NCBI RefSeq assembly: GCF_007747995.1 | Contig: NZ_CP036276.1 | Location: 6,562,001-6,626,000, forward strand | DNA length: 64,000 nt | Direction of reading: 5' to 3' | Source of the DNA: Symmachiella dynata | GTDB taxonomy: Bacteria > Planctomycetota > Planctomycetia > Planctomycetales > Planctomycetaceae | Shown: piece by piece, positions 25,585-35,031 of the stretch | Position numbering within the stretch: the stretch's first letter is position 1 | Layout of the letters: every line of letters starts with the position of its first letter | Position numbers and translations under genes: made by a program | The notes under the pieces: generated by a model | The model's database searches: none | What the model saw: the letters and a program-made list of their open reading frames with translations, nothing else | Told to the model about the DNA's origin: nothing

Positions 25585-25785
25585 CTACGTTGTGAAAAAT
25601 CGAGTACTGCTACCGCCGTTCTCGACGATCGGTACGCGGATGGCGGTGGCGCAGCGGGGGCACCAACCGGCATAAGCGTCGCCGGCGGCGTTGGGGTAAA
25701 TCCGCTGATAGACGTTGCAGCACTTCAGGTGCACCGACAAAAAAGGGCGACCCGTGGCAGCGGATGGTTTTGGCTTTTCATCCAT
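25585..25785 (-). CDS. Small zinc-ribbon-like protein
   Basis: A 66-residue protein from the ATG at 25785; the longer frame adds an unlikely N-terminus. The core is PFLSVHLKCCNVYQRIYPN followed by YAGWCPRCATAIRVPI, giving two cysteine pairs (CC and CPRC) in an arrangement consistent with a small zinc ribbon. Proteins with this core (xPFLxVHFKCCNVYxRIY ... CPRC) are, as far as I recall, widespread in planctomycetes without assigned function. A nucleic-acid or protein-binding role is a guess. The C-terminus is a Ser/Thr/Phe tail. Confidence 0.6.
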   Translation of the reverse strand: MDEKPKPSAATGRPFLSVHLKCCNVYQRIYPNAAGDAYAGWCPRCATAIRVPIVENGGSSTRFFTT

Positions 25786-25907
25786 GTTGAGCCTGCGAGA
25801 TTCAATGAAAACGAATTGAGGAAAGTCGCACGACGGCGTGGAATTGTGCCTACGAAAAAAGCCGGACTCATCCACTCGTCCGGCTCTTCACAGTGTCTCT
25901 TGGGGGT

Positions 25908-26054
25908 TCAGTCGTCTTGAGATTCTTCGTCGATATTTCGCATTTCTTCGAGAACGACCGGATGCCATTCCATGTCCCGATCATCAGCGGAGACAAAGTT
26001 TTGCCGTGCCCACGTCCGCAAGCGAAGCTCCTCTACGAAATCGACATCCACCAT
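25908..26054 (-). CDS. Short conserved planctomycete-type protein
   Basis: A 48-residue acidic protein from the ATG at 26054; ATG 26069 would add five residues. The text VDVDFVEELRLRTWARQNFV followed by WHPVVLEEMRNIDEE is a compact amphipathic pattern that I believe recurs in small planctomycete hypotheticals. No function is known. It is cotranscribable with the zinc-ribbon gene (gap of about 120 bases, same strand). The low confidence reflects its length. Confidence 0.4.
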   Translation of the reverse strand: MVDVDFVEELRLRTWARQNFVSADDRDMEWHPVVLEEMRNIDEESQDD

Positions 26055-26383
26055 TGTAGACGAATACATCCTCAGAACCTTTCCGACTAGTGCGACTGAG
26101 TTGTGAAAGACCAACTGCCGAGCCGTGCTCGACGTGCCAAACTGCTAACTGTCGTAGCTATTATCGTACCGATTCCGCCTTCACCCACAACCCGATTCCA
26201 GGTTTTTCAATCCAATTTCTGGGGAATAATTGACCAACGATTTCGCCGATATTACCGGTTTTGTTGACCTTTTCGCCTTCAAAACCGACTTGGCGCTGCC
26301 CGACAGCCGCGTTACGCTCCGTGCCCAACCTCGAACACTGCAACACCCAACCACGGAACCGTTGCTAGTCAACGGAGATCGAT
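26055..26383. other. Intergenic region, nothing identified
   Basis: About 330 bases between a small minus-strand gene and the plus-strand 130-residue gene. Two overlapping minus-strand frames (26161-26346 and 26181-26372) lack any recognisable motif. The sequence GGAG six to seven bases before 26384 supports the start of the next gene. No hairpin or promoter is convincing. Confidence 0.35.
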
Positions 26384-26776
26384 ATGCGGACTTTTAGCGA
26401 ATTGGCTGCTTCACGGCGAGACTGGATTGATCGAATTCTCATCCCCTGGTGCAAGCAGGCCTGCCGCCGCGATTTGCTCGCCGCCCTGCAGGATTGGCCC
26501 AATATCGCTGGCAAGGTCGATGCGGATAAAACCCTCTGGTTTTGGGCCTGGAGCCGGTTTCCCGATCTCGTCCACGACGAGTTATCCGGGATTGATGAGA
26601 CAGTCAACATCGTCGTCACGCTGAACGATGGAACCACCGCCGCTGGATTCCCCGACGCCCGCGAAAGCGATCTCGGTCAACTGGTACTGTTAGCGACCAC
26701 GCCTGACGCGGCGAATCGTGTCGAACAACTGGGACCGTTCTCCATCGACGATGTCGTCTCGATCACACGCCAGTAG
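26384..26776 (+). CDS. Hypothetical cytoplasmic protein
   Basis: A 130-residue protein with no signal peptide or membrane helix. Its first half is helical and Trp-rich (DWIDRILIPWCKQACRRDLL, LWFWAWSRFPDLVHDEL); the second half is beta-like (TVNIVVTLNDGTTAAGFPD, QLVLLATT). No family is recognised. GGAG stands eight bases upstream of the ATG. It ends against the amidohydrolase gene in a convergent arrangement with a small hairpin between. Confidence 0.6.
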   Translation: MRTFSELAASRRDWIDRILIPWCKQACRRDLLAALQDWPNIAGKVDADKTLWFWAWSRFPDLVHDELSGIDETVNIVVTLNDGTTAAGFPDARESDLGQLVLLATTPDAANRVEQLGPFSIDDVVSITRQ

Positions 26777-26802
26777 CCGAAGGATTGCTCCTACCGGCTG
26801 CG
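26775..26802. terminator. Possible bidirectional terminator hairpin
   Basis: AGCCG and AGGA on the left pair with TCCT and CGGCT on the right around a TTGC loop, between convergent genes. The stem is short and has no T-run. Confidence 0.3.
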
Positions 26803-26818
26803 GGATACGTCCGCTGGA

Positions 26819-27652
26819 TTAACTCCGGAAAAAGACCCGTTCGGCCGTTTTGCGGAGAATCCATTCGCGGTCATCGGCTGTGAGGAAATTGAGCTGTTTT
26901 TCGATCAACTCGATCGATTGCAGGTACGTATGGTCGACCACTTGAAACGGACAATCGGTAGCCCACATCAACCGCTCTGGCCCATACGCATCGTACACCT
27001 GCCGAATCATCGGACCGAGATCCTTATAAGGTGGCGTTTTCTTGCCCAAGGCGTAAAACGCGGAAACCTTGACCGTCACGTTTTTGTGAACAGCCATGTC
27101 GCACAGGGCGCGCACCTCGGCTTCGCGAATTTTGCCATCGGTGCCGATGCGGCAGAGATGGTCGATGACCACCGGCGTATCGGGAAATTCCCGGCAAGTT
27201 TTGTCCAGCGAAGGTAACGCATCCGTATCGATCAGACAGCACATATTCAGATTTCGCTTCGCGCCAAAAGCGAACATCTTCCGCAGTCCCTCGTTGTCCA
27301 ACCACCGCTCGACCGGTTGGTCCTTGGGATAGATGCGAAAACCGGTCACGCCCTGTTTTTGCAGTCGGCCCATCCGGATTTCCGGATCCTGGGCGTTTTG
27401 GTCAATGACCGCGACGCCCACAAACTGATCGGGAAACCGTTCGATCGTGTCCAGCATGTAGTCGTTGTCGTAACCGTAAAACGACATTTGAATCAACACC
27501 ACGCGATTAACCCCGGCGGGCTTCATCTGCGCCTGTAACTCTTCAACCGTAAAACTGGGAGGCTGCATGTTCGCCCGCCGGAACCCGGCCGCCAACGGAT
27601 AGTGTGCGGTATCGGGTGTCCAAATATGCGAATGGGCATCGATGTAGTTCAT
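26819..27652 (-). CDS. Amidohydrolase-2 family metal-dependent hydrolase
   Basis: A 277-residue TIM-barrel enzyme. DAHSHIW at residues 5-11 supplies the HxH metal ligands, VVIDHLCR holds a further histidine, and LMWATDCPF near residue 230 carries the catalytic aspartate. These match the amidohydrolase_2 group (decarboxylases, lactonases, 2-pyrone-4,6-dicarboxylate hydrolase-like). The substrate is not readable. It is the last gene of a three-gene minus-strand unit with a sodium symporter (10-base gap) and a YhdT-like protein, so the transported solute is a good guess for its substrate or the source of it. Confidence 0.85.
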   Translation of the reverse strand: MNYIDAHSHIWTPDTAHYPLAAGFRRANMQPPSFTVEELQAQMKPAGVNRVVLIQMSFYGYDNDYMLDTIERFPDQFVGVAVIDQNAQDPEIRMGRLQKQGVTGFRIYPKDQPVERWLDNEGLRKMFAFGAKRNLNMCCLIDTDALPSLDKTCREFPDTPVVIDHLCRIGTDGKIREAEVRALCDMAVHKNVTVKVSAFYALGKKTPPYKDLGPMIRQVYDAYGPERLMWATDCPFQVVDHTYLQSIELIEKQLNFLTADDREWILRKTAERVFFRS

Positions 27653-27661
27653 AGCGGCAGC

Positions 27662-29644
27662 CTATTCTTCAGCACTCGTGTTGTGGAGATATTTTTTGCG
27701 GAAATAGCGATCAACCAACTCCGCCGGCGGTGGGGGCGTCATCAGGGTCACGACATAGACCGCAATGAACGAAACGAACAGCCCAATCACCACCGGGTCG
27801 AAATCGAAGAGTTGATAAGGGCGGACGTTCTGGAAGAAATCTTCAAACATGAAGATGCCCGCCACATACATCGACAAGTGGGCCACAAAGCCCGCCAGCA
27901 TTCCCGAGATCACCCCAGGTGCGTTGGCCCGCGGCCAATACAGGGTGAACACCATCGGCCCCAAAAAGCAGGCTGCCAGTCCGCCGCCGGTGTAAACAAT
28001 GATGTCCTGCAGATACTGCGGTGGATTCAGCGCGCCGAGCATGGCCCCCGATCCCACGACAAACGTGCAGGCATAACTCAGCAGTTTGACCGTCTTTTCC
28101 GACGCCTTGGGATTGATGTTCCGCTGATAGATGTCGCGCACCACGGCGGAGGAAATCATCAACAAAAAGCTGTCCACGGTCGACATGACAGCTGCAAAGG
28201 GTGCTGCCACCAGCAGTCCCGCCAACCACAACATTCCCACATTTTTCGTCAACAGAATCGCCATCTCGGGCATGATGCGATCGGTCGTCGAGTCCATACC
28301 GGGAAGCAAAATCCGTGCACAGCAGAAGATCACCACCAGTGGGAAATAGATGAACGAAAAATACAACGTGACTGTAAAGATCGACCGTCGCAGCGTTGTC
28401 GAACTGTTAAACGCCATCAACCGGACCATGCTACTGGGTTGTCCGGCACCGGAGATTGCCCACATAAAGAAAAACGAAATTGCCAGTGAAAGGGGCAAAA
28501 ATCCGTTTGAGTTGCTTTTGTGCGGACCGGGACCGACGACATACACGCCCCGCTTCCCAGCTCCAAATTCGTATTCGCTGACCTCAATGTCCGCCAGTTG
28601 GTATTCCACCGGTAACTGATCGGTGACGGGATCGCGTTCCAATTGGCCGCTGATACGGGCGATTTCCTCGGGTGTGGTGATCTCGACGACATCCACTTCC
28701 TGCACCTGGGTTCCCCCTGGTGGAATCGAGGTGTTTTTAGAAACGCGAAATAACCGCTCTTGCTGATCTTCACCCGGAGCCTTCAGCCAAGTTTGTGCCT
28801 GCAGTACGAAACTGTCCTGTTGTGGCTCAGAGAGTTGCAATGTCACCGTCCCAATCCGGGGAGGCGTCATTTTTGCCATTTCCTCGGTGGCATGCTGCAT
28901 GCCGCCCGCTTGCCAAATGGCCAAGGGCAGCATAATCATCACCCCGATGACCATCACGACCCCTTGCATTACATCGGTCCAGACCACCGCGTGAAATCCG
29001 CCATAGGTCGTGTAGATAATCACGGCGACCCCGAATGCGAACAAGCAAATCAGATAGCCAGGATCTACAGCAGCCAAAAACGGCACACCAGCTGTCATCG
29101 CATTCACACTGGCAGTCGCGTTGTGATAAAGTTCGACATCGCTCAACAACGTCGTCAGAATCGTCGCCCCGGCTTTGAATTGCGCCACCAGGTTGAAGGT
29201 CATGAAAAACACGATAAGCAGCGTGGCTAAAATCCCAAACGCCGCGCTGTGAAAACGATCGCGTAATACATCGGGTACCGTAATCGAACCGGAGATGCGG
29301 GCGACTTGGTTGATCCGCTTGCCCAACAACCCCATGGCACAAATCGGCACGACCATGTAACTGCCGATCCACAGCGCCAACGTCCACCCGTGGGAATAAA
29401 TCTTTGATGGAAAACCGGTGAAACTTCCCCCCGAGGCACTCGTTGCAGCAAACGTTAAGGCAAATGCCCACACGCCCAAACTACGACTCCCCAAGAAGTA
29501 TTCGCTCATAAAGCTTTTGGATTTGAGCAGTTGGTTCGACATTGCCGCCAACCCGAACACGGCCAGCGTATAGGCCAGAAACGTGTACAGGGCTGCATTG
29601 GAACCGGCTGCTAAAACCGGTGTGATATTTAGTCCGTCGCTCAT
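27662..29644 (-). CDS. Sodium:solute symporter (PanF-like) with a soluble insertion
   Basis: A 660-residue membrane protein of the SSS family. The core motifs of the fold are clear: SEYFLGSRSLGVWAFALTFA, ATSASGGSFTGFPSKIY, GGFHAVVWTDVMQGVVM and the later FAAVMSTVDSFLLMISSAVV with the sodium-site Ser/Thr/Asp. Thirteen or so hydrophobic helices are expected. Between two helices, residues about 252-380 form a hydrophilic insert (EPQQDSFVLQAQ, TPEEIARISGQLER, VEYQLADIEVSEYEF) that ordinary PanF/PutP proteins of about 480-500 residues lack. The start overlaps the stop of the upstream YhdT-like gene (ATGA). PanF moves pantothenate; the present solute is unknown. Confidence 0.88.
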   Translation of the reverse strand: MSDGLNITPVLAAGSNAALYTFLAYTLAVFGLAAMSNQLLKSKSFMSEYFLGSRSLGVWAFALTFAATSASGGSFTGFPSKIYSHGWTLALWIGSYMVVPICAMGLLGKRINQVARISGSITVPDVLRDRFHSAAFGILATLLIVFFMTFNLVAQFKAGATILTTLLSDVELYHNATASVNAMTAGVPFLAAVDPGYLICLFAFGVAVIIYTTYGGFHAVVWTDVMQGVVMVIGVMIMLPLAIWQAGGMQHATEEMAKMTPPRIGTVTLQLSEPQQDSFVLQAQTWLKAPGEDQQERLFRVSKNTSIPPGGTQVQEVDVVEITTPEEIARISGQLERDPVTDQLPVEYQLADIEVSEYEFGAGKRGVYVVGPGPHKSNSNGFLPLSLAISFFFMWAISGAGQPSSMVRLMAFNSSTTLRRSIFTVTLYFSFIYFPLVVIFCCARILLPGMDSTTDRIMPEMAILLTKNVGMLWLAGLLVAAPFAAVMSTVDSFLLMISSAVVRDIYQRNINPKASEKTVKLLSYACTFVVGSGAMLGALNPPQYLQDIIVYTGGGLAACFLGPMVFTLYWPRANAPGVISGMLAGFVAHLSMYVAGIFMFEDFFQNVRPYQLFDFDPVVIGLFVSFIAVYVVTLMTPPPPAELVDRYFRKKYLHNTSAEE

Positions 29645-30015
29645 GCGTTTGCTCCCTTTTGTTCCGCTTCCATTTCGGAGATTTCCTCAGCGAGGTCACT
29701 TCCTTCGTTTGCGACACCGAGGTCGTCGTCCTTCATGTAAAAGAAGCAGAACCAAATCGTAAACACATTCGAGAGCAGCCAAGGAACTAAGATTCCCCAG
29801 CAGACCCAGCTGGGAACACCCATGTAGGTCGAGAAGGTCTCCGGATTGAATTCCTCGTCACTCGGCGGATACCCATAGAGGTAGCAGTAGGGAACGGACC
29901 AAGCTAAGCAAGCGACCCAGACACCAAATATGATCCATGCCTCGCGGCGGGCATTGAGAAAGACCGGGTCATACGGTTGATCATCGCGAGCTGGCTCGCG
30001 GGAGACTGCATTCAT
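29641..30015 (-). CDS. YhdT-like (DUF997) membrane protein
   Basis: A 124-residue protein with two membrane helices (WIIFGVWVACLAWSVPYCYLYG and WVCWGILVPWLLSNVFTIWFCFFYM) and acidic ends. The layout and the paired placement match DUF997/YhdT, a small protein encoded next to panF in gammaproteobacteria. Its start-stop overlap with the symporter gene suggests coupled synthesis and a subunit or assembly role. The conserved aromatic segment SVPYCYLYGYPP leads into a periplasmic loop. Function has not been shown for the family. Confidence 0.8.
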   Translation of the reverse strand: MNAVSREPARDDQPYDPVFLNARREAWIIFGVWVACLAWSVPYCYLYGYPPSDEEFNPETFSTYMGVPSWVCWGILVPWLLSNVFTIWFCFFYMKDDDLGVANEGSDLAEEISEMEAEQKGANA

Positions 30016-30743
30016 AATTATTGTTGGTCCCCGGGACTCTCCTTGGTCGTAGCATCAATAGATTATCAAATGATGATTGTAATGACGCCGGCGCGTAGTT
30101 GCAAAAGGGATGAGGTTGAACTTTTTCGCCGAATGGCAGCTCGATCCTCTGCTGTGTTCATGGTTACTCCTAGCATGGCTGGCGGACGGATCGACACGAA
30201 AGGTGCATATTTTCAAGTTTTTTGTTGTCATAAGCTGTTATTGTGGTACAAACTACTGCACCTAGCGGTTGTCGGTTTTGACAATGACAGCATGATGTTG
30301 TGTCCCATGTGGCACTTCAGATACAAGGACAGTCCTGGAAAGAGGCTCTCCAAAATTGGTTGACCTCTCTCCGATTTCCAACCACGTCGCGATTTTTAAG
30401 GTGATGTCTCCATCGCCAATTGCAACGTAAATGAATTCGTTCTGCTCCTGCAAAACGAATTATTTTGCCCGGCTCGCATCGTCCTGCCATCCCGCAATGG
30501 GATTGTCCACTTTCTACCTATCTAGTCACCGCCGTTTCAGCGGTATTCCTAAAAGTAGTTTCATAACCCTCTGGCGCGTCTCACAGACACTGATCTGAAA
30601 GTTTCGAGAATAAGCGCAACCCGTTTTTGAAACTGGTTTTAGAAAAGTTCGCCGGTAATCTTCCGTAGCGTTCGACGATCATCACATCTCAGAGACAATC
30701 TCAACAAAGTTCAAGGATTGAACCTTTGGCGTAGGAGAACCGC
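30016..30743. other. Long divergent intergenic region with possible regulatory content
   Basis: About 730 bases between the YhdT-like gene (minus) and the sigma-factor gene (plus). AT-rich patches lie at 30050-30080 and 30200-30260; TCAAATGATGATTG is a small inverted motif near 30066. A minus-strand frame at 30262-30453 of 63 residues (start MQEQNEFIYVAIGDG) has mixed features and could be a gene remnant; I do not call it. The last 100 bases probably hold the sigma-gene promoter. No RNA family is recognised. Confidence 0.4.
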
Positions 30744-31742
30744 ATGAATTGCAATCTTTCACAGTTTCATGCGCCCCGTCCGGATTCAAAGTGCCTGGAA
30801 TTACTCCAGAGCACCGCACCAGCCTCGCACCCGGATTGTGCTGCGATCTACCAAAAAATTTCAGGCATCAAGATCGAATTTGTTGCCTGCGAAATGTTTT
30901 CCGTTCCCGCCGCCCAGGAAAAAATTCTAGCGCCGGCCCCACTTGCCCAGGACACGGCCCATGAACGATTCCTGAACGAATCGGTCAAGAAACCCCCGTC
31001 CGGCATCCCTCCCTATCTGGCGAGTCTCTACGAGACACCGCTACTGACTCCGGAACAGGAATTCCACCTGTTTCGGAAGATGAATTTCTATAACTTCCGG
31101 GCCGCCGAGTTGCGTGACTCCGTCGAAGCCGCACCCGCCACTGCCACTTACCGGCAACTCGATACCATCGAAGGGCTACTGCAGCAGGCACACGCGATTC
31201 GCAATCAAATTGTGCAAGCCAACCTTAGATTGGTGGTTTCGATCGCCCGCCGTTTTGTCGATGCGGCCAATTCGTTCGAAGATCTCGTCAGCGAAGGAAA
31301 CGTGCCTTTGATTCGCGCCGTCGAAATCTTTGACTACACGCGCGGCTACCGCTTCAGCACCTATGCCACTTGGGCGATTCGTAACAGTTTCGTACGGCTC
31401 ACGCCGCGCAGTCGGCGGCGTTCGGCGCGGTATCTCACCGGGACCCAAGAGTTATTCGACGAATTCTCCGACGCAGGCATCAGCCCGACCGAATACGAAC
31501 GCGAGCACCGTCAAATGACCACACTGGTCTCCAGCATGCTAGCCAGTCTCGACAACCGCGAACGTTCGATCGTCATGTCCCGTTTCGGCCTCGATGGATC
31601 GGGAACCAAAAAGAAGTTCCGCGAAATCTCCAGCCAATTGGAAATCAGCACCGAGCGGGTCCGCCAGATCGTCGCCCGCGCCTTGGCTAAACTCCGCACG
31701 ACCCTCGCCGAATCCGGCAACGACTGCTTCGATCTCCACTAG
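30744..31742 (+). CDS. Sigma-70 family RNA polymerase sigma factor (group 2-like)
   Basis: A 332-residue factor. A leader of about 100 residues with little order comes first. Region 1.2-like PPYLASLYETPLLTPEQEFHLF is followed by region 2: NLRLVVSIARRFVD, SFEDLVSEGNVPLIRAVEIFDY and RGYRFSTYATWAIRNSFVR, then region 4 with LDNRERSIVMSRFGLDG and TERVRQIVARALAKLR. Region 3 looks shortened. Housekeeping factors read NIGLMRAVEKFD at the VSEGNVPLIRAVE position, so this member is diverged. The ATG is preceded by AGGAG. It is likely an alternative factor; what it controls cannot be told. Confidence 0.88.
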   Translation: MNCNLSQFHAPRPDSKCLELLQSTAPASHPDCAAIYQKISGIKIEFVACEMFSVPAAQEKILAPAPLAQDTAHERFLNESVKKPPSGIPPYLASLYETPLLTPEQEFHLFRKMNFYNFRAAELRDSVEAAPATATYRQLDTIEGLLQQAHAIRNQIVQANLRLVVSIARRFVDAANSFEDLVSEGNVPLIRAVEIFDYTRGYRFSTYATWAIRNSFVRLTPRSRRRSARYLTGTQELFDEFSDAGISPTEYEREHRQMTTLVSSMLASLDNRERSIVMSRFGLDGSGTKKKFREISSQLEISTERVRQIVARALAKLRTTLAESGNDCFDLH

Positions 31743-31984
31743 TTGATTCGAGGTACAGGTGTGAGGAAATATAGCCTGAGTGAGTGTGCGGCTGTTGGTT
31801 ATTTTCCGATTCTGAATCGTATGCTGTGATGATTGGAGTTGGGATCATCAGTCGTCCTAGGTGAAAAAGGTGCGTCGCGACGCATCCTGCGGGCTCAGCT
31901 TGTGACCTTTCAATTCCCTAGGTACGATTCACTGCGTGCTCTATTTCCTTTCGGCTACAGGTCATTTCTTTGTTTCGCAACGCC

Positions 31985-34900
31985 ATGAACGACGATCGTC
32001 CCCACGCTGCCTCGCCGTCCTCTGCCCGCGCTGCTGCCGATTGGCGGAACCGTATCATCGTGATGGTCTTGATTATCGCGGGCTTGGCCGCAGTCAGATA
32101 TGCCATTTACGTAAGCCAACAATCTCCCAGCAACGAGAACCTCAAACGGGCCACGCTGGCGTTGTTGAATGAAGATTACAACGCCGCCGAACGTCATGCG
32201 AACCTAGTGCTGGACGATCAACCGCATTCCGGCCGGGCACTACTGATCGCCGGTGAAGCGGCCGCCAAACTCCGACGTTATGGCGATGCGGTCAATTATT
32301 ATGGGCGGATCCCAGAACAGGATCCGGCAGCCCCACTGGGACTTTCCGCCGCGGCCGACATCCTCCTCAAGAGCGGACAACTTTCCGAAGCAGCGGCGCG
32401 GCTACGTCGTTTGATTTTGATCGATCCTGCCGATCATCGCGCAGCACGGCAGATGGCCTTTGTGCTGGATGTCTCCGGGCAACGTTGGGCCGCGGAACGG
32501 TATCTCTTTCAATTGGTGCGAACCGGCAATGCCAACTTGGACGAACTGTTGCTATTAGGCGACCGCCGCACGTTGCTCACCCTACCACGTGACGAGGAAG
32601 TCGATGACTCTCGCTCCGCGGTCGATCCCTTCGTCGTACTAGCACTCGCCAAACAGGCGGTCCGCCGACAGGAGTGGGACGTTGCAGAGCCATTGCTGCT
32701 GGAATTGATCGTCAACTCTCCCAAGCTGATCGAAGCCCATGCGCAGTTGGGAATCCTGCGGCAGGAATTCTCGCCATTAGCCGCTTGGCAGGCTTGGCAA
32801 GCGGCGTTGCCCTCCGAAGCGGACCAACATCCTGATATTTGGGTCGTGCGAGGAAATCTCGCCGTACAAACCGGCAACATACAAACGGCTGCCCGTTGTT
32901 ACTACGAAGCGCTGCGCCTGGATCCGAATCATCGTCAGGCAAACTACCTGCTGGGCCAAACATTGACCTCCTTGGACCGCGCCTCCGAGGCAGCACCGTT
33001 TTTTAAACGCGCCGAACTGGTGCAACAATTGGAACAGGTATTGTTTGAGATCTACCACGCAGCCGACCGCACCGCCGATCCGGAACTGTTGCGCCGTGCG
33101 GCCGAACTCAGCACAGCGGTCGGCCGTTATTGGGAAGCGTACGAATGGGCGAACCATGCCGTGGCTGCCGGTGCCCCGTTGTCGTGGGCGACTCCTTTTT
33201 TGGAGGAGACTGAAGTCGCGTTGAATACGATTCCCCCCCGAACCCATCGCCCAGCGACACCGGTTTCTGATATCAATCTGTCGGAATACCCGTTGCCCCA
33301 GAGCGATGCGACGAACCCCACCGAGGATCGCCGCCCGTCGCTGGCCAACAGTACCGCCACGATCACTTTCGCCGATGTCACCTCAGCAGCCGGCATCCAC
33401 TTCACGTATTTCAACGGAGGGAACGCCGCTCAAGAAACGAAAAAGATGTACGAATTCACCGGCGGCGGCATCGCCGTGTTGGATTACGATAACGATGGCT
33501 GGCCCGACATCTATTTCACACAAGGCTGCACCTGGCCGCCGGTTGCCGGCCAAACCGAATATCTCGACCGCCTGTATCGCAATCGCGGCGACGGCACGTT
33601 TGAGGATGTCACCGCTGCTGCCGGGATCGTCGAAGACCGTTTTAGCCAAGGCGTCACCGCGGGCGATTACAACAACGACGGCTACACCGATCTCTACGTT
33701 GCCAACATCGGCCGCAACCGTCTCTATAAAAACAATGGCAACGGCACGTTCAGCGAGGTCGACGACTCAATCGTTACCCAGGACGAGGCCTGGACCACTA
33801 GTTGCGCAATCGCCGATTTCAACGGCGACGGCCACCCAGACATCTATGCCGTCAACTACCTCACCGCTGCGGACATCTACGACGTGGAATGCGAGTTCCC
33901 CTCCGGCTATCGCGGACTATGTCCGCCACAACGATTCGAGGGACAACAAGACCGTCTGTTCCTCGGCACCGGCGACGGGCAGTTTCGCGACGCCACCGAC
34001 GAGACTGGTATTGGTGTCCCCAACGGAAAAGGTCTGGGGCTATTGGTCGCTGATTTTACCGGGAACCAACGACTGGACATCTTCGTCGCCAATGACGGCG
34101 TCGCCAATTTCTTTTTTCGCAACACCACCCCCACCGACAGCCAGAAATTACACTTCACCGAACAAGGACTCGCCTCGGGGACTGCTTTGAATTTCGAGGG
34201 GGTTGCCGAAGCTGGTATGGGCATTGCCTGCGGAGATGTGAATGGCGACGGGCAGCTCGACTTGTTTGTCACCAACTATTATCAGGAATCCAACACGCTG
34301 TATCTGGGTCGCGGCGCCGGATTTTTTGAGGATGCTACCCGCCGCGCCGGCTTGCATATTGTGAGCTTGCCGTTTCTGGGATTCGGTACGCAGTTTCTCG
34401 ATGCCGACCTGGATGGTGACTTGGATTTAGTGATCGCCAACGGCCATGTCGACAATCCCCCCGGCGACCCCAAACCGTATCACATGCGTCCGCAACTCTT
34501 CCGTAACGACGGCGCAGGCCGGTTCCAGGAATCGGCAGCGGAAAACCTCGGCCCCTACTTTCAAGCCGCACATCTCGGTCGCGCTCTGGCTAAGATTGAT
34601 TTCGACGGCGATGGCCTGGAGGACATCCTCATCTCTCATCTCGACGCACCGGTCGTGCTGCTTAAAAACACAACCCAGCGTCCCGGCAACTCCCTCCGCC
34701 TCCGCCTCCGTGCGACCGGGTCCCCCGTCGACGCCTTGGGGGCAACCGTCATGGTGACCGCGGGTAAAAAAACTTGGCAACGACAACTCACCGCTGGCGA
34801 TGGATACCAAGCCAGCAACGAACGGCAACTCGTTTTCGGCCTGGGCCGGCACTCGACCATTGATCGCTTACAAATCCACTGGCCCTCCGGCCATGAACAA

Positions 34901-35002
34901 GTCTTCACGGACATCGCTGTTGGTCAAACATTAGAAATCACTGAAGGCGAAGCTCCCCAACCGATCGCGCGAAAACGTCCCGCGGTTGAAACGGCCAAGT
35001 GA
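31985..35002 (+). CDS. TPR and FG-GAP/ASPIC-UnbV (CRTAC1-like) giant protein
   Basis: A 1005-residue protein from the ATG at 31985 (TTG five codons earlier is an alternative). A single membrane helix (IIVMVLIIAGLAAVRYAIYV) near residue 25 anchors it. Residues about 55-400 are TPR units (LALLNEDYNAAERHANLVLD, KSGQLSEAAARLRRLILIDP). From about 450 comes a propeller with calcium loops of the form D-x-N/D-x-D-G (YDNDGWPDIYF, YNNDGYTDLYV, FNGDGHPDIYA, VNGDGQLDLFV), and the end is an ASPIC/UnbV domain (NSLRLRLRATGSPVDALGATV, WPSGHEQVF). This design is common in planctomycetes, where it is exported and of unknown function. Confidence 0.88.
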   Translation: MNDDRPHAASPSSARAAADWRNRIIVMVLIIAGLAAVRYAIYVSQQSPSNENLKRATLALLNEDYNAAERHANLVLDDQPHSGRALLIAGEAAAKLRRYGDAVNYYGRIPEQDPAAPLGLSAAADILLKSGQLSEAAARLRRLILIDPADHRAARQMAFVLDVSGQRWAAERYLFQLVRTGNANLDELLLLGDRRTLLTLPRDEEVDDSRSAVDPFVVLALAKQAVRRQEWDVAEPLLLELIVNSPKLIEAHAQLGILRQEFSPLAAWQAWQAALPSEADQHPDIWVVRGNLAVQTGNIQTAARCYYEALRLDPNHRQANYLLGQTLTSLDRASEAAPFFKRAELVQQLEQVLFEIYHAADRTADPELLRRAAELSTAVGRYWEAYEWANHAVAAGAPLSWATPFLEETEVALNTIPPRTHRPATPVSDINLSEYPLPQSDATNPTEDRRPSLANSTATITFADVTSAAGIHFTYFNGGNAAQETKKMYEFTGGGIAVLDYDNDGWPDIYFTQGCTWPPVAGQTEYLDRLYRNRGDGTFEDVTAAAGIVEDRFSQGVTAGDYNNDGYTDLYVANIGRNRLYKNNGNGTFSEVDDSIVTQDEAWTTSCAIADFNGDGHPDIYAVNYLTAADIYDVECEFPSGYRGLCPPQRFEGQQDRLFLGTGDGQFRDATDETGIGVPNGKGLGLLVADFTGNQRLDIFVANDGVANFFFRNTTPTDSQKLHFTEQGLASGTALNFEGVAEAGMGIACGDVNGDGQLDLFVTNYYQESNTLYLGRGAGFFEDATRRAGLHIVSLPFLGFGTQFLDADLDGDLDLVIANGHVDNPPGDPKPYHMRPQLFRNDGAGRFQESAAENLGPYFQAAHLGRALAKIDFDGDGLEDILISHLDAPVVLLKNTTQRPGNSLRLRLRATGSPVDALGATVMVTAGKKTWQRQLTAGDGYQASNERQLVFGLGRHSTIDRLQIHWPSGHEQVFTDIAVGQTLEITEGEAPQPIARKRPAVETAK

Positions 35003-35031
35003 TTGTTCACAGTGCGCCCCGCCGAGCGCAC

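Noticed and set aside
26161-26372. Two overlapping minus-strand frames near 26.2 kb
   Set aside because: Two frames overlap each other and neither has a recognised motif or start signal; at most a remnant.
27602-28489. Plus-strand frame of 295 residues inside the symporter gene
   Set aside because: Antisense to a well-conserved membrane protein; composition is His/Arg/Gln-rich with no family match.
30262-30453. Minus-strand frame of 63 residues upstream of the sigma gene
   Set aside because: It has mixed features (a possible short protein start) but no match, RBS or conserved neighbour; left uncalled.
33306-34190. Plus-strand frame of 294 residues inside the ASPIC/UnbV gene
   Set aside because: Shifted frame with Ser/Pro/Thr-rich noise; the in-frame protein has ordered calcium loops.
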